NCBI GenBank assembly: GCA_003049465.1 | Contig: PYSS01000142.1 | Location: forward strand, 26,781-90,780 | Length of the DNA: 64,000 nt | Direction of reading: 5' to 3' | DNA from: Magnaporthiopsis rhizophila | Taxonomy: Eukaryota; Ascomycota; Sordariomycetes; Magnaporthales; Magnaporthaceae | Part shown: piece by piece, positions 23,936 through 36,856 of the stretch | How the letters are laid out: each line of letters starts with the position of its first letter | Position numbering within the stretch: position 1 is the stretch's first letter | The notes under the pieces: model-generated | Databases searched by the model: none | What the model was told of the DNA's origin: nothing | What the model saw: only the letters and a program-made list of their open reading frames with translations | Translations under genes and position numbers: made by a program

Positions 23936-26900
23936 AAATTATTAATTCCAAAAGCACAAATATAAGCAAAAGCAAAATAGAAATATTCCAAACCCTTTTA
24001 AATAAATTTCAAATTTATTAATAAATTTTAAGCCCCAATTATTAGCAGAACCACCAACTAATCACAAGAATTTTCCGTGCAATCCAAAGAATACCCAAAT
24101 TTAAAATGGCCCTTTTATATCCAAAAAAAACATTTAAAAACCTGGCCTTCCAGTTTCGCAGCACCATACAAATAAAAAAAAATGTTGCTATTTATAACAA
24201 TTATTTTATCGAATATAAATTTGAAAAAAACCCCAAAAATAAGCATTATACCGGTAAATAAAACAATAACGGCCCCCGGAAAAGGTATTTCCACAGCTTC
24301 CAAAACAAATACTGGATTTGTGCCAAACACGGCTACCGTTTAATATAATACACACCGAAAAAATAATACAGCACCAAAAAATATTGGAAAAATATTTGCC
24401 AAAAATATAGCAATTAAAAAAAAGCTTTACCCAGTTCCTTTTTAAATATAAAAAAAACAGCAATAAGGATAATAAAAAACCTGCAAATAATTAGCAAACC
24501 TAATTAATATCAAAGCCAAACAATCAGTTAAATAATGATAAAAAAGAAATATTATCAATATATTTCCTTATTACTGCTATTGCCAGCCACCTTATTAACA
24601 AAATTTTCCGGTATTGCATCCAGGCCCATTTTTCATAACAAACAAATAAAAACCAGAATAAAAACAACCAAAAATAAGCATTATAACAGTATATATTTTC
24701 CAATAAAAATAAATGGTGCGGTATCCTTTTAAACACAAAAATAGCCAAAATTTCAACCGCCAATGTTACGTAATTTCGAGCACTGCAATATTTTTTGCCT
24801 GATTTTTAATTAACCATTGGCAAATTTAAATGCCACATTTATTTTGGCTTAAAAACACCTTATTTAGCCTGGGCAAAATTATATTAAAAATTTCGGTCGG
24901 ATCGATTTTTTTTCACATAATCCCAATATAAACCCTTTTCCTGCTATACCTTAAAAATATGGACCAATTAAACATTTACCTTAATAATATACATAATAAA
25001 TTTGTAACCAAATTTGGCAAATGTATTCCGATCATCAGAAAATTAGGCCACCCATAATTTTTTTTTAACAAAATTAACCACCCAAATGCTTTGTATTTAA
25101 CTAATCAAATAATTACAAAAATGCCTTTTTTAACAAAAACAAAACTAAAATATTTGCACAAATATTTTAATTACCCTTTTATTAATCGCTTTTGGCATAT
25201 GTTAAATTAAACAAACCATCGGGCAAATCGGAACATTCTGCAAATAATTAATCAAATATACCATTATTGCTAAATTATAAATTTTGCACCATAATATTTT
25301 AAATTTATACTTAAAAATAATATCGATTTTAATTACAAAATAATTATTAATATTATATATTTAAATAATAAATAAATGCTTTATATAATTAATACAAATA
25401 TTGCATTTAGCGCAATAATATTCCTTAAAAAAAATCAGCTAAAAAAATATGGGAAACTTTCAAACGCTGCTAGCTTAATATTTACCTTGGCCTATTTAAC
25501 ATTATATTTTATAATATAAAAACCAATTTTGCTGCGAGCAAATTCCAGGTAAAAATAAAAATTTTTAGGATTATATATTATCAGGTTTTAATAAAAGCAT
25601 ACTAATTAATAAATAAGGTTAAAAAATATTATAAACCTTTCCAACAGGGTTATAAAATAATTAAAAAGGAATACCCTAATATCCACCCCGATTTGGTATT
25701 TTAAAAAACAATTAAAATACTAAATAATATTATAAAACCCAATAAATTAATCCTTATTTTGTTTATTTTTAGTGCTATACTGCAATTTAATAATAACTTA
25801 GCACCTTTTAAAATATAGGTTTAACAAACAGCAATAATTACCAAAGCTATAACAAAATTGCGCAAATTTTTTGCCAAACAAAGGGTAAATAATGCTTTAA
25901 ATATATGCAACAGCCCAAGCATTATAAAAATATTGCCCAACTTTTTCGCTTTAAAAAATAAGGTTTTTATTTAACAAAAAAAACAAAAATAACAAAAAAA
26001 TTTTAAAGTATTATCTGTAATAAAAAATAAAATTATAATGGATATACCAAATGGTTCGGCAATGTTCCAAAACATTATTTGCAAATCTTATCACAAATCG
26101 GAAAAACAGCAAATAGCAGGTCCAAAAAAGCAACCGGAACCATTTAAATATCCAGCCCCAAACCAGCCATAGCTTCAAAAATGGCCTTATAAAAATACAG
26201 AATAATAAATTAATAGCTTAACAAATACCAGCAAAAATAATTCAAAAATCGAAAAATTGCCGTTACTTTCTTGCATAAATAAGGAAAGCTGCACAGGGTA
26301 TATGAACCATTAGCACCTCCGGTTATTATACCAGCCAATAAACCGGCACCTAAATAATATAAATAACTTTGGTATAACCCCGAAATAATAAATACCCTAA
26401 TAATATTTATAAATATAAAAAACGAAATTTATATACTTAGCATTTTATTATTAATAGGTTAAAAAATTTTTAACCCTAAACAAACCTTTTAAATAATCCA
26501 ACCAAAAAAAAATTGGCAATTTGCTAATTAATAATATAATTAAACCGATCAAATAATACCAAATCGATAAATTGGCAAAAATTTTCGAAATATATATAAT
26601 TAAAAAAGTTAAAAAAATAAATGCAAATATTTACGAAAAATTAAAATTTATGGTACAAAAATATAGCAATTGGGAAAAATTAATATTATTTACCTAATCC
26701 CCAATAATTATACAATACAGCTAATGCCTAATCCTTGCGCTTATATTAATCCTTATAATTATAAAAAACTAGCTGATAATCCGAAATATTAGCTAAATAT
26801 ATACCCAAACCGAAATTAAGCTGCAAAAAATTATTTATTTGCGCTTTTTTATAAAATTATAACAGTAATACCTTTTTCGAACCATACTTTATTTAATTAA

Positions 26901-27443
26901 ACTATTTTACAAATTGGCTAAAATTGGATTATATTAGTTTGTAATATACCAAAAATATTATAAAAAAAACTAAATTGCTTTATTTCCGATTATAATCCTT
27001 ATTTGCTTATTTTAAAAATCGGCAAAAGTTTTGGAATTATCGGTATATAAACCGATAATACGCTAAATTTAAATAGCAAAAAATTCATAAAAAAGGAAAA
27101 AATTACCCTTTAAAAGGCAGGCTTTAAAACCAAACTAAGGTTTTTTTTAGGCCCTAGCAACGAAAATCATTTCAATAGCTGCAAAATTGCAATCGGTAAA
27201 ATAATTATTTGCATATAACAAAAGGAACAGGCAAATCGGCTTAAATTTGTGCCCTATAAAAATAATAACACCCAGCAATAGTACGTTATCCAGCGCGCAT
27301 AAAGGGTATATATCAGCTTAATATGCCAACCGGAAACCGCTTTCGATTATTTTATAACTGCACAAACCAAAAAACCCCAAAATACGGATATTAAAAAATT
27401 TAATAAGCGCATCCATTAGCAAATTAATAACGCAAATAAAAGC

Positions 27444-28010
27444 TTGAATTATATCCAATTCGATCTGTCAAAAGCAAAACTATTTGTATTTATAAACGGA
27501 TCCTTTGCCAATAATAAAAATCTTAATTTACAAATCGGCTTCGTGGTTATTTTTGGAGTTAAAATTAGCATAAAGCAAAAAAACAGCTTCCAAATTACCG
27601 GAAATATATTGCACTGGAATTTTATTAAATGCAAAAGGGTAATACAAAGCATTTTCGCCAATAAAATTTATAATATGGTCAGCGGATTTGATACGGGCTA
27701 TATCCTTAAAATAACGCTCTCAACAATTAATAAAAAACTGAACCTGCCCCTTTATAAACTAATAATTTGCACTGATAACCTTTCGCTATATTAATATTTT
27801 ATCCAACTTGGAATAATAATAGAAAAGCACCTTATAATAAATATTATGGCTTTTCGTAAATCCTATAAGGATCGGGAAATTAATAAAATCCGGTGAATCG
27901 CAGAAACAAACAATCCTGCAAATGCCATAACCAAAAATCAGCCAAACAGAGCTTTGAAAAATTTTATCAGTTTTAACATAACAATAATCAGGGTTAAGGA
28001 ATGGATAAAG
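27444..28010 (+). pseudogene. X2 copia RNase H, best preserved pol part
   Basis: Open for 116 codons, then broken. It reads LSKAKLFVFINGSFANNKN, IGFVVIFG, GNILHWNFIKCKRVIQSIFA, GFDTGYILK and LIICTDNLSLY, then after a stop a NNPANAITK-like block and PNRALKNFI. This is the usual C-terminal end of fungal Ty1/copia pol. Upstream (26,700-27,440) fragments of reverse transcriptase with ICI-QKEQA and QRAHKGYI-like blocks can be read between stops. Confidence 0.8.
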
Positions 28011-28199
28011 CAAAATCAGAAATAAAAAAAAGCCAAAAATTATAATAAATCAAATTTTTTTTATAATAAAAGCAGCAAATTTTAAAAATACAGCACAATA
28101 TAATATGGAACCGTACTCCCCATAATTAATGAAAACAGCAAATAATATAGCATAAAAAAATAATATCGTAATTTTTTAAATGCATATCCCCAAATTTTC

Positions 28200-29100
28200 C
28201 TTTACTTTTTTTTCTCCTTTTTATTATGCACCCCTATTAGGGCTGCAACATCCCACATCTTTAAAACAGCCGCTCGGCCTGCAGTATTATATTCCGCTTG
28301 CATTATTATAAAAAAATTACTATTTATTTCGGCAAATAAATCATTTTTACCCTTATTCTCCTCGGTAAAAATCAATATCATTTTGCAAATTGTCACGGCA
28401 CAGCAGCTGGGTGCTAGGTTGAAGATCTGTTGTTGCACAAGGAGGCAGATCCGCTAGCTCCGTAGGAAGCTGGCGGATCACTGGCTAAATACAGGTGTGC
28501 GGGCTTGGTCCCGTGACACAAATGGTCCTTTATTTATCAAATTCCTGCAATTAAATAATTTTTATTAATAAAATACATTCCAATTATTTAACCCAAAAAA
28601 CAAACTTACAGTTTTTTTGCAAACCTTTTTGCTTTGGCGCTATACCGCGAAAAATTTAAAAACCAAACGCAAAACCAAAAAAGGACTAAAAATAATTATT
28701 AGCCCGATTTTATAATTAAATTTTCAAAAATCGAAAAATTTATATAGGTTTGCATATATAATCCGAGGCGTATAACCAATACCGCTTTTTATTCGGGATT
28801 TGATCCCGGCAATTATCTCCCTTATTAAGCTCCGGCATTTTACCGGCCAAAATTAATTTAAAACATTCCAAATATAGGACCGATCTTAAATTTTTCTGTT
28901 TATTGCGCCTGCCGGAGCCTAAAATCGGTAATTTAATACTTTTACCACTAATAATAGAACAGTTAAAAGTTTTAAAAACAATTTTGCCTTTACCCTTCTT
29001 TTTTTTAAGGATTTTGGGTTTAAAATAATTTTTAAACTGCTGAATAATAAAATCGATAACCTTAACCGGCTTTTATAAAAATTATAATTATATTTAAGCA
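28200..29100 (-). pseudogene. X2 antisense ORF between pol and LTR, unknown protein
   Basis: Minus-strand reading opposite to pol: SVLYLECFKLILAGKMPEL near 28,830-28,890, then downstream ENKGKNDLFAEINSNFF and MQAEYNTAGRAAVLKMWDVA near 28,210-28,340, which is open for about 55 codons despite RIP. The 128-bp element splits it. The X1 copy at 17,040-17,700 preserves the same blocks. I do not recognise a domain; an additional ORF of the retroelement or captured host sequence are both possible. Confidence 0.4.
28391..28518. mobile_element. 128-bp TG...CA element with 5-bp TSD, probably a solo LTR of a small (TRIM-like) retrotransposon
   Basis: Ends are TGTCACGG and CCGTGACA, an 8-bp perfect inverted pair. 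Flanks are CAAAT at 28,386-28,390 and 28,519-28,523. The equivalent place in X1 (17,497-17,501) has a single copy of the pentamer and no insert. Inside is a GATCCGC...GCGGATC dyad. Base composition is GC-rich and shows no RIP, in sharp contrast to the surrounding DNA, so it is the youngest layer. Confidence 0.85.
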
Positions 29101-30467
29101 AATTTTAACTGTTCGGGAAGCACAAAATAAATTATAACCTGCTTATATTATTTAGTAAAAGGTCCGTTTTAAAATTGGAAAATTAAAGGTTTAACAAATT
29201 TCTTTTCCTTTTTATTATTATTTTTTTGCATAATAAAATTATTATCGAATTAATTAATAAGCTTGGTTTACTTATTTATCAGATCGCTATAATCCAATTA
29301 ATATTAAAAAATTGCTCCCAATAAAATATTAATTGCTTACCAAAAAACAATCCTTTTTTATTTAATACGAAAATGTTTATCCTTTTTTTAACAATTACCT
29401 GAAGATTTAAATACAAATCAAAAAAAAATGCCCGTAATTTTGATTATTTGTAATACTGCCACGGCAAAATCTGTAATATTATTAAAATTAATTAAAAAAA
29501 ATAAACAATTTCAAAAGGGCCAGCCGCAAAATTATACTCGAAATTTTCGATCGAAACAAAATCGGGATTCGAAACCGAAGCAAAAAACGGCTCGTCCAAA
29601 ACCTAAGCGCATTTAGCTTTTTTAAAATAAAATGTCAATATATTAACGGTATTAATACCGATTAGAAAACTGTTTAACTAAACCGGAAGCACTGGTACAG
29701 CCAAATTTTGCAAAAAACTAGCTTGCTTTTTGATTTAACCATTTTAAACAATAATTATAAACTTATTATTATTTGATAAAAAATTATCAATCGGGCCCAA
29801 ATTTTAAAAATAATAATTTTTATATAACCGCGTAAAATTTAACAATTTCCTCTTTTTACCAGCCATTTTAATTATAAAAATAAAAAAAGGGCAGAAAAAA
29901 AATAATAATTAACAAAATAATAATTAATTAATCGGAATTTTAAATAATAAAATATATATAAATAGGGTATTAAAAAAACAGATTAATAAATAAAATTTAC
30001 CGGTGCAAATTAGCCGAATTGCAAACAGGGCAAATAAAATGCTTTTATATAAATGCAAATTTTACCCCTAAAATTATAAAAACAATTATTAGTATTATTT
30101 TTTATTAAAATAATCTGCTAAATAGCCTTTTATTACGCAAAAACCCGTACTTGCACCATTTTTTTCCTATTATTTTTTGGTTTAATAATCCAATATTTCC
30201 AAAACACAAAAATGCCTTTTTAAAGCGTTTATTTTTCTTTTGCCTTAATTGCCGGCCTACCAAAGCCGCTTCCCTTTTTAAATAAATATCCCGAATCACC
30301 AGATCCGGCTATTTCCTTTATCAAAAAACCGAATTACCAGATCCGGCATTTCCTTTATAAAAACCCTTTTGTTAAAACTTCCAGAAATTCTTACAATTTC
30401 CGGAATAGATTTATTATATCGTGGGAATAGGATACCGGAATGCCTGCGCACAAAAAAAAATTGCCGA

Positions 30468-30766
30468 TATCGGAATAGGCATTTTATACGCATGCGATCC
30501 GGAAAAGGAGAACGGAATGGAGGGACCTTTTGGGCCCTTTTGGATCCCGCACGGGCCAACCGGCCTGTGCGGCTAGAGCGGCAGATCGCCCTTTGGGCGA
30601 TCGCCTTTGCGCAAATAAAAGGGCAGTCCTTTGCCCTTCCTTAGGCAGATAAATTCCTTCCTCCTTGTGTATAATAATAGGATTTTCCCAGATTATAAAG
30701 ATTGTTATTCACCCTTTTTGGAAACCTCTGAGCCGATTGAACAGGAGAAACCCTCTCCTGCCAACA
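30468..30766 (+). repeat. X2 right LTR
   Basis: 299 bp, TATCGGAATAGG to CTCCTGCCAACA, followed by the TSD GATAA. The terminal 40 bases are little mutated compared with the left LTR. Confidence 0.85.
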
Positions 30767-30771
30767 GATAA

Positions 30772-31690
30772 CCTTATTTGCATTTTTGCCAAAAAATATT
30801 AACAATTTTATAAGGTACCATTAAATATTATCTCAAATCGAAATTTTAGGTTTATAATATACTTATAATAAAAAAAATTTAAATTGGTTAATATTAAGCC
30901 CAAAATAAATATCGCCTGTTATTTTTAAACTGATAAACAAATAAAAAAAATTAATTAAACTTTAAAAATATATTTATATTTTTTTATCAATTTTAAAATA
31001 TTTAACTGAATAAATTTATTATTTATAGCAAAATTTGTTTATAATGATATTTTTTTCCAGCATATTAGTAATTTCTTTTGCTAATTATGGATTTAATTTA
31101 GCCGCAAATAATTTTTTGCCTTTAAACCGGACTTATTTATGTTTAGCCAGCAAATTATATATTTATTAAATATATAAAATTCATAATAAGGCCAAACTGC
31201 ACCTGAAAAAAGCCTGCAAAAAAATAAAACGATAAATAAATAAAAAAGAACAATGCCCCTAATATTGATAAAAGGACAGCTTGTAATACTTAATATAAAA
31301 AATATTAAAATATAACTCCCTATAAAAAAGCTCGATATTAAATTTTTAGGTTTTTCCAAAATACTTATATTTTGATATTTTTGATAATTAGGCTAGCTTT
31401 CCCCGATTTATAAAAGATTTATTCTATTTTTTATATATTATTTATCGGACCTTATTACTCCAATTTTTACAAATAACCCGATTTGGAACAAATTAAAAAC
31501 AAAGCTTTATTTTTTAAAAATATCTGGAATATTAAAAAATTAGGGATTTTTAATGAAAAAAGGGGTTATAAAATATAAAATTAAATGGTTGGGTTTTAAC
31601 CGAAAAAAAAATAATACCTGGGAATTCTGGAAAAATTTTAAAACCGAAAAAGCCAAGGAAAAAATACGGGCTTTTTACTAATAATATTTG
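30772..31690 (+). pseudogene. Z integrase C-terminal part with chromodomain, RIP-broken
   Basis: Resumes directly after the X2 TSD with a D-x-Q-I-K-K-I-N-like block, FVYND and FANYGF (the integrase S-P-F-x-x-x-Y-G region). At 31,560-31,680 it reads KYKIKWLGFNRKKNNTWEF then a WKNF and KIRAFY block, the chromodomain signature (Y-x-V-K-W-x-G, T-W-E-P). This marks Z as a chromovirus. Y follows 16 bases later. Confidence 0.75.
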
Positions 31691-31706
31691 TATAAGCCCA
31701 GGGATC

Positions 31707-32156
31707 TGTTACGACCACACTACAACGTACGGGGGCAGAAGGGCTGGCACCAAACCCCAGCGCAACACTTTAACCCCACGATCGGAAATAAGGGGTCAGA
31801 ATCACGTAACTAGGTCACGTGAAAACAAAAGCGATACATCGGGCACTGGACGTATCAAAAGTGTTGTCAGGGATACCTTCGATACTTAGGAAAACCAACG
31901 TATCACCCGTATTTTTAATCGCCAAATGGAAAACAACACGGGTATATAAAGCAAAAAATTCTCACTGTATTAAATAATTTTTAACTGAGGCTTCGGTATT
32001 AGTTAATTTAAGTTAATTTTAAGGTATTTCTTTGGGCAAGCAATCGAAACCTTTGTTATTATCCCAGTTCCTAACACAAATAACCTTATAAAAACCTTAT
32101 TATTTAGCGCTTTTTTTAGCATATTTTACCCTAAAAGCAAAAAATTATTTGTAATA
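31707..32156 (+). repeat. Y left LTR
   Basis: TGTTACGACCACAC start; ends GTAATA, altered from GTAACA. Its left part is well preserved and its right part AT-shifted. Confidence 0.9.
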
Positions 32157-32255
32157 TTTTGATTAATCCTGTTCAGTATTTACCGAAAATAACAAGCAGT
32201 AATAATTATATCAATTACAGGCAAAAAACCCGAGAACATTATTATTGCTGGCAAA

Positions 32256-32648
32256 ATGTATAATAACCTTTCGGCGGCCATGCAAGCATTTATTGCGAAA
32301 ATCGAAAGATTTAAAAAAGCTCAAGCCGAGCCTCACATTACTGTCAAATTTTACAAATTCCCCTTACCCGATAAATATAATAAAAAGAAAAGCAAAATTA
32401 AAACGTTTCTAACTGAATGCAAAGGATATTTTCTGTTTTATCAAAACCATTTTCAGCAGGAAAAACAGAAAGTTGCTTATACGGCTATATATTTGAATGG
32501 CAAGGTTAAGGATTGGTTCGAACCTATTTGGTCCAATTACCTAAAAGGGCATAATAAATCCAAAAAAAAAACCAAGCTAATATTTGCCGATTTCGAAAAG
32601 TTTGGTAAAAAGGTTGCTAAAATTTTCGGGCAAATTGATAAAAAATAG
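32256..32648 (+). pseudogene. Y gag fragment
   Basis: Open for 130 codons. The blocks FLTECKGYFLFYQ, VAYTAIYLNGKVKDWFEP and the following DFEKFGKK helix fit the retrotransposon gag capsid domain (F-L-x-x-x, A-x-x-L-x-G-x-A-x-x-W). Further gag sequence after the stop, including a QFDLTEDIKIIQFYQGLKDNI-like helix, is broken. It is the longest intact frame in Y. Confidence 0.75.
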
Positions 32649-35059
32649 ATAACTGAAAGGGAGTTATTTTAGTTTTGGCAAAAAGGTTCCGCATTAATTT
32701 ATATTTCCGAATTTTAACAATTGATTAACAAATTTGATTGAACGGAGGATATTAAAATAATCCAATTTTATCAGGGGCTAAAGGATAATATAAAAAACGA
32801 ATTATTCAAACAGGAATAATTTGAAAATTTTATTAATTATATTATTACGGTTATTTATATTAATAATAAACTGTACAAATATTGCTTTAAAAAAAAAGTT
32901 TAACAAATTAAACTAATAGTGCAAAATAATAAAGCTAACCAAAAAAAGGCAAAATAATAATAATTTATGGTTTACGGTATATATTTTGGACCTATAAATT
33001 TTAGTGTAAAAGTTATACACCAGTATAAAAAATAAAAGTATATCAGGTTTAAGGATCCAAAGGACGGGAAATATTTTAAATATAGAAAAAAAGGATATAT
33101 TAAAAAGGATTATCCGCAAAAAAATTGATAAACGGCTGTTTTTTGCCAAAAAGGCGCGCTAAAAGGCTATTAGCCCATAATCCCAAACTTTTCCAAAATA
33201 ACCAAACAAGCAGCAGAAAAAAGCCTGTACCCCAAAATATCGTTTAATTAAACTTATTATTTTAACAAAAACTGTGTAACCTATTATTCCAATAAAAATG
33301 CCACAGGATATTACCCTAAATAATAATTTGCTATATTATAATAAACTGGCCAACCCCGGAATAATGGTAGAAAATTCGAAAAGTTAGCCCGGTACAAAAG
33401 TATATCAAATATTTCGGTTAATAAATTCAAAAAAAGCTCAAATATAAATATAAAGGTAAAATTATTTTTAGGCCAAATATATTAGTTGCAAGCCTAGAAA
33501 GAAAAATTGGGCCTAATAAAATATTAAAAAATCACAAAAATGGGCCCTAATAATAAAAAACCCAGCAAAAAACAATATATAATCGATTTTAAAAAATTCC
33601 AGTAAAAATTTGATTAGTAAATAATCAATATGGGAAAATAACCCCCCATAATTAAAAAAAAAATACAGAAAGCGTATATTTTATTTAGGTTTTTAAAAAT
33701 AAACCGATAATTTTAAAACCAGCCTAAACCTATTAATGGTTTAATATGCAAAAAACCGGCGCAAAATAACAAAAAAAAGCCCCTGGATTGGTTAAAAAAT
33801 AATCAATCGGTTACTTATTATGGGGTACCACTCGAAAATATTCCGAACCTAAACTAATGGTTAGCACAGCTATATGTATTAAACCACAAAAATATGGACC
33901 CCAATACGGGCTATTATAATAAATTTTTTTGGGCTAAATATTTGTATAATAATTGCAGGTAGCATATAGCCAAAAAGCTGAAACACAATTTTTTTCCACA
34001 AAAAAAAGGAGAAAAACCAGTGCAGCACCCATAACAGGAATACCAGTTTCCAAAATGGTAAATAGCAAAAATGGGCTACAAAAGTTTAGCAGTAACCTTT
34101 ATACTATCATTAACCTATCTTATAATATGCCTAACAGGAATCCTTATATACCAAATGTGCAAAAAACCGAAATGCAAGGTACATATGGAAAAAAAAGCAA
34201 AAACCTGGACGAATAGGTTTGCCCGATTAACAGAAATAATTGGGTTCTAATAATAAACGCCCCAAACAAAAAACTAAAAAATTTACCCAAAAATAGGGCA
34301 CAAATAAAACAATAACCAGCAAAATCCCTAACAATAATAATCACCGACCAATATAAGCATATCAGGATAATAATATACTGAAAAAGGCAAAAAATAAAAA
34401 TTATAATCGATTACGGAGCCCAAAAAAACTATTTTTCACTAAAAACAGTAAAAAGGTATAGCATTCCGATATATCAAAAAAAGGAACCATATAACCTTAT
34501 AATAATAAAATAAAAGCTAATTACATTTAATAAAGGAAAAATCAATATTAAAACTAATCATTTCAAATTTCAACTCCTGGGAAAAACTTGCAAAATAACC
34601 CTAAATATTATAAATACAAAAAGGGAAAACCTAATTTTAGGTATTCCATAATTTAAAAAATATAACCCCCTAATAAATTGGATTACCGAACAAATCCAAT
34701 GGAAAAAATTATTATTAACCAGCAAAAAAGCCCAATAGCCACAGGCCCCGGATAATAAAAATCGGACATTAAAAAAAATAACCGCAATAGTAACAAAATA
34801 TAACAATCAGCCCCGGCAAACCGCACTAACCAAAATACCAGTAAACACAAATGCAAACAAATCCGACAAACAGAAAATTATCAAAAATAAACTCAAAAAT
34901 ATCCCTAAAAAATACCACAAATATTGGAAATTATTCCAAAAAAATTTGGAAATGGTATTATCGGAATACGGACCGTTTAATTATAAAATCAAGCTTAAAC
35001 CGGAAGTATAACTTAAATACCAAAAACTGTATCAATTAAACCCTTGGCAAAAAAAGCTA

Positions 35060-35690
35060 TTATAAAAATAGCTAAAGGAAAAAATCAGGAAGGGATTTAC
35101 CAAACTTTTTAACTTTCCTGTGGGATATAAAATTTTGTTTATTCCCAAAAAAAATAGAAAAAAACGGATATATATCGATTACCATCCGTTAAATTAAAAA
35201 ATAATAAAAGATCGGTATTTTTTACTTTTAATCGATAAATTTAAAAATAGGCTCGGAAAAAATTGGTGGTTTATAGCCCTAAATTTATGCAAAATTTATA
35301 ACCTGCTAAAAATTAAGGAAAAAAATAAATAAAAAACTGCTTTTCGGACCAAACTTAAAATTTTCAAATTATTAGTAATAATTTTCGGGCTTACCAATAT
35401 ACCAGCTATATTTTAGCAAATAATTAATTATATATTATAAAAATACCTCGATATTTTTGCCCTTATATATTTGGATAATATCCTAATTTTTTCAAATATA
35501 TTAAAAAAATATAAATAATATGTATATAAAATATTATAAAAATTGCAAAATATAAAATTTTTGGTTAACCCGGATAAATGTATATAGCATTTTTTAAAAG
35601 TAATTTTTTTCGGGTTTATTATTAAATAAAGGAAAATTCGGATGGAACCCAAAAAGGTACAGGCAGTAAAAAACTAACCTATACTTATCA
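35060..35690 (+). pseudogene. Y reverse transcriptase, RIP-broken
   Basis: Reading through stops gives PVGYKILFIPKKNRKKRIYI, DYHPLN, DRYFLLLIDK, FRTKLKIFKLLVIIFGLTNI, FALIYLDNILIFS (the Y-x-D-D box with its second Asp now Asn by a G to A change) and NPDKCI. These are the Ty3/gypsy reverse transcriptase motifs in the correct order. Confidence 0.8.
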
Positions 35691-36580
35691 TAATCAAAAA
35701 AATATAAAGTTTTTTGGGATTTTTAAATTTTTACCGAAAATTTATCCAAAATTTTAGCAAAAAGGCCATATTATTTACAAATCTTACCAAAAATAATACC
35801 CAATTTTATTGGGAAATATAAAAATAAATAATTTTCGATTTGCTAAAAAAAGTTATTATTCAAATACCGGTACTAATAATATTAAACCCAGAAAAACCTT
35901 TCGAAATCGAAATCGATGCGTTAAATTTTGCTATCAAAAAACAGCTAAAATAATAAAACGATTAAAAAAAATTGCACTTTTATACATTTTTTTTGCAAAA
36001 ATTAAACGAACCTAAACTAAATTATCAAATCCATAATAAAAAGCTTTTTGTTATTATTAAAATTTTGGAGGAATAAAGGATATATTTGTATAAAACCAAC
36101 CATCAAATTATAATATACACCGATCACAAAAATCTATCACAATTCACCACTAGCCAGGTATTAAATAAAAAATAAATCCGATAAAGCCAATTTTTTCAAA
36201 ATTATAACCTTCGAATCAAAATCAGAAAAGGATCAAAAAACGGCCGAACAAACGCCTTAAACCGGTAATCAAACCATTAAATAAATACACCACCAAAAAT
36301 ATGCGCAATTTTGGCCAAAAAACCAAACAGATCCCTAATTCCGGCGCAACAGATATTAGCCAAAATAACCTAACAAAAAAACTGAACCCCAGAAAAAATC
36401 CAGCAAATTTACAGCCAAATAACCAATAAATACCAAAGGATTATTAAAACCTAAAAAAGATTTCGCTAGCACCACGGGTTTATAAAAACCTGCGCCAAAA
36501 TACAAAAGGCAATTAAAAATTATAAAAGCTGCGCAAAAAATAAAATAAGCAAATATAAGCTTTATGGATTATTTTAATCT

Positions 36581-36856
36581 TTGTTAATACCTAATAAAGC
36601 TTGGCAAAAAATTATAATGGATTTTGTTACAGGGCTACCCAAATTAAAAAAATCTTTTACAAATATCCAATATAATAGTATTATAATAATAATCGACCAA
36701 TTTACCAAATATACCATATATTTGCTATTTAAAAAAAAAGCAAAAACCACAAAATTAATTTATATTTTTATCCGAAACGTGATTGCAAAACACGGAACAC
36801 CAAAATGTATAATTACGGACCAAAATAAATTATTTAATAATAAATTCTGGAAATAG
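36581..36856 (+). pseudogene. Y integrase core fragment
   Basis: 91 open codons: MDFVTGLPK, IIIIIDQFTKYTIYL, FIRNVIAKHGTPKCIITDQNK and FNNKFWK. These are the first two catalytic Asp motifs of the retroviral-type DDE core. The third acidic residue lies in the broken sequence downstream. Confidence 0.8.

Larger units (their letters stand above)
14022..30766 (+). mobile_element. Retroelement X2: Ty1/copia-type, inserted in Z and itself interrupted
   Basis: LTRs of 299 bp at 14,022-14,320 and 30,468-30,766; TSD GATAA at 14,017-14,021 and 30,767-30,771, an exact match. Coding direction is plus, from the RNase H near 27,444-28,010. The element is split at 16,019/23,936 by X1 and carries the 128-bp element at 28,391. 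Without these it is about 8.69 kb. About 2.4 kb separates the RNase H from the right LTR, unusual for a copia element; this part has a coherent minus-strand reading. An A run (30,452-30,460) lies close to the right LTR as a possible polypurine tract. The whole element is AT-shifted and full of stops. Confidence 0.85.

Noticed and set aside
24115..24763. Short hydrophobic minus-strand frames resembling small membrane proteins
   Set aside because: They lie within RIP-mutated X2, where C to T change produces Phe, Ile and Leu-rich frames by chance; the X1 copy does not keep them open.
14022..30766. AT-rich block as inserted mitochondrial DNA or a centromere
   Set aside because: LTR pairs, exact TSDs, RNase H, integrase and gag motifs and transition-only differences explain the composition as RIP-mutated retrotransposons; no mitochondrial gene is readable.
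16020..30766. Inverted repeat as an assembly artefact
   Set aside because: The arms differ by many substitutions, a 775-bp deletion and a 128-bp insertion, and each copy has its own TSD. An artefact would give identical arms.
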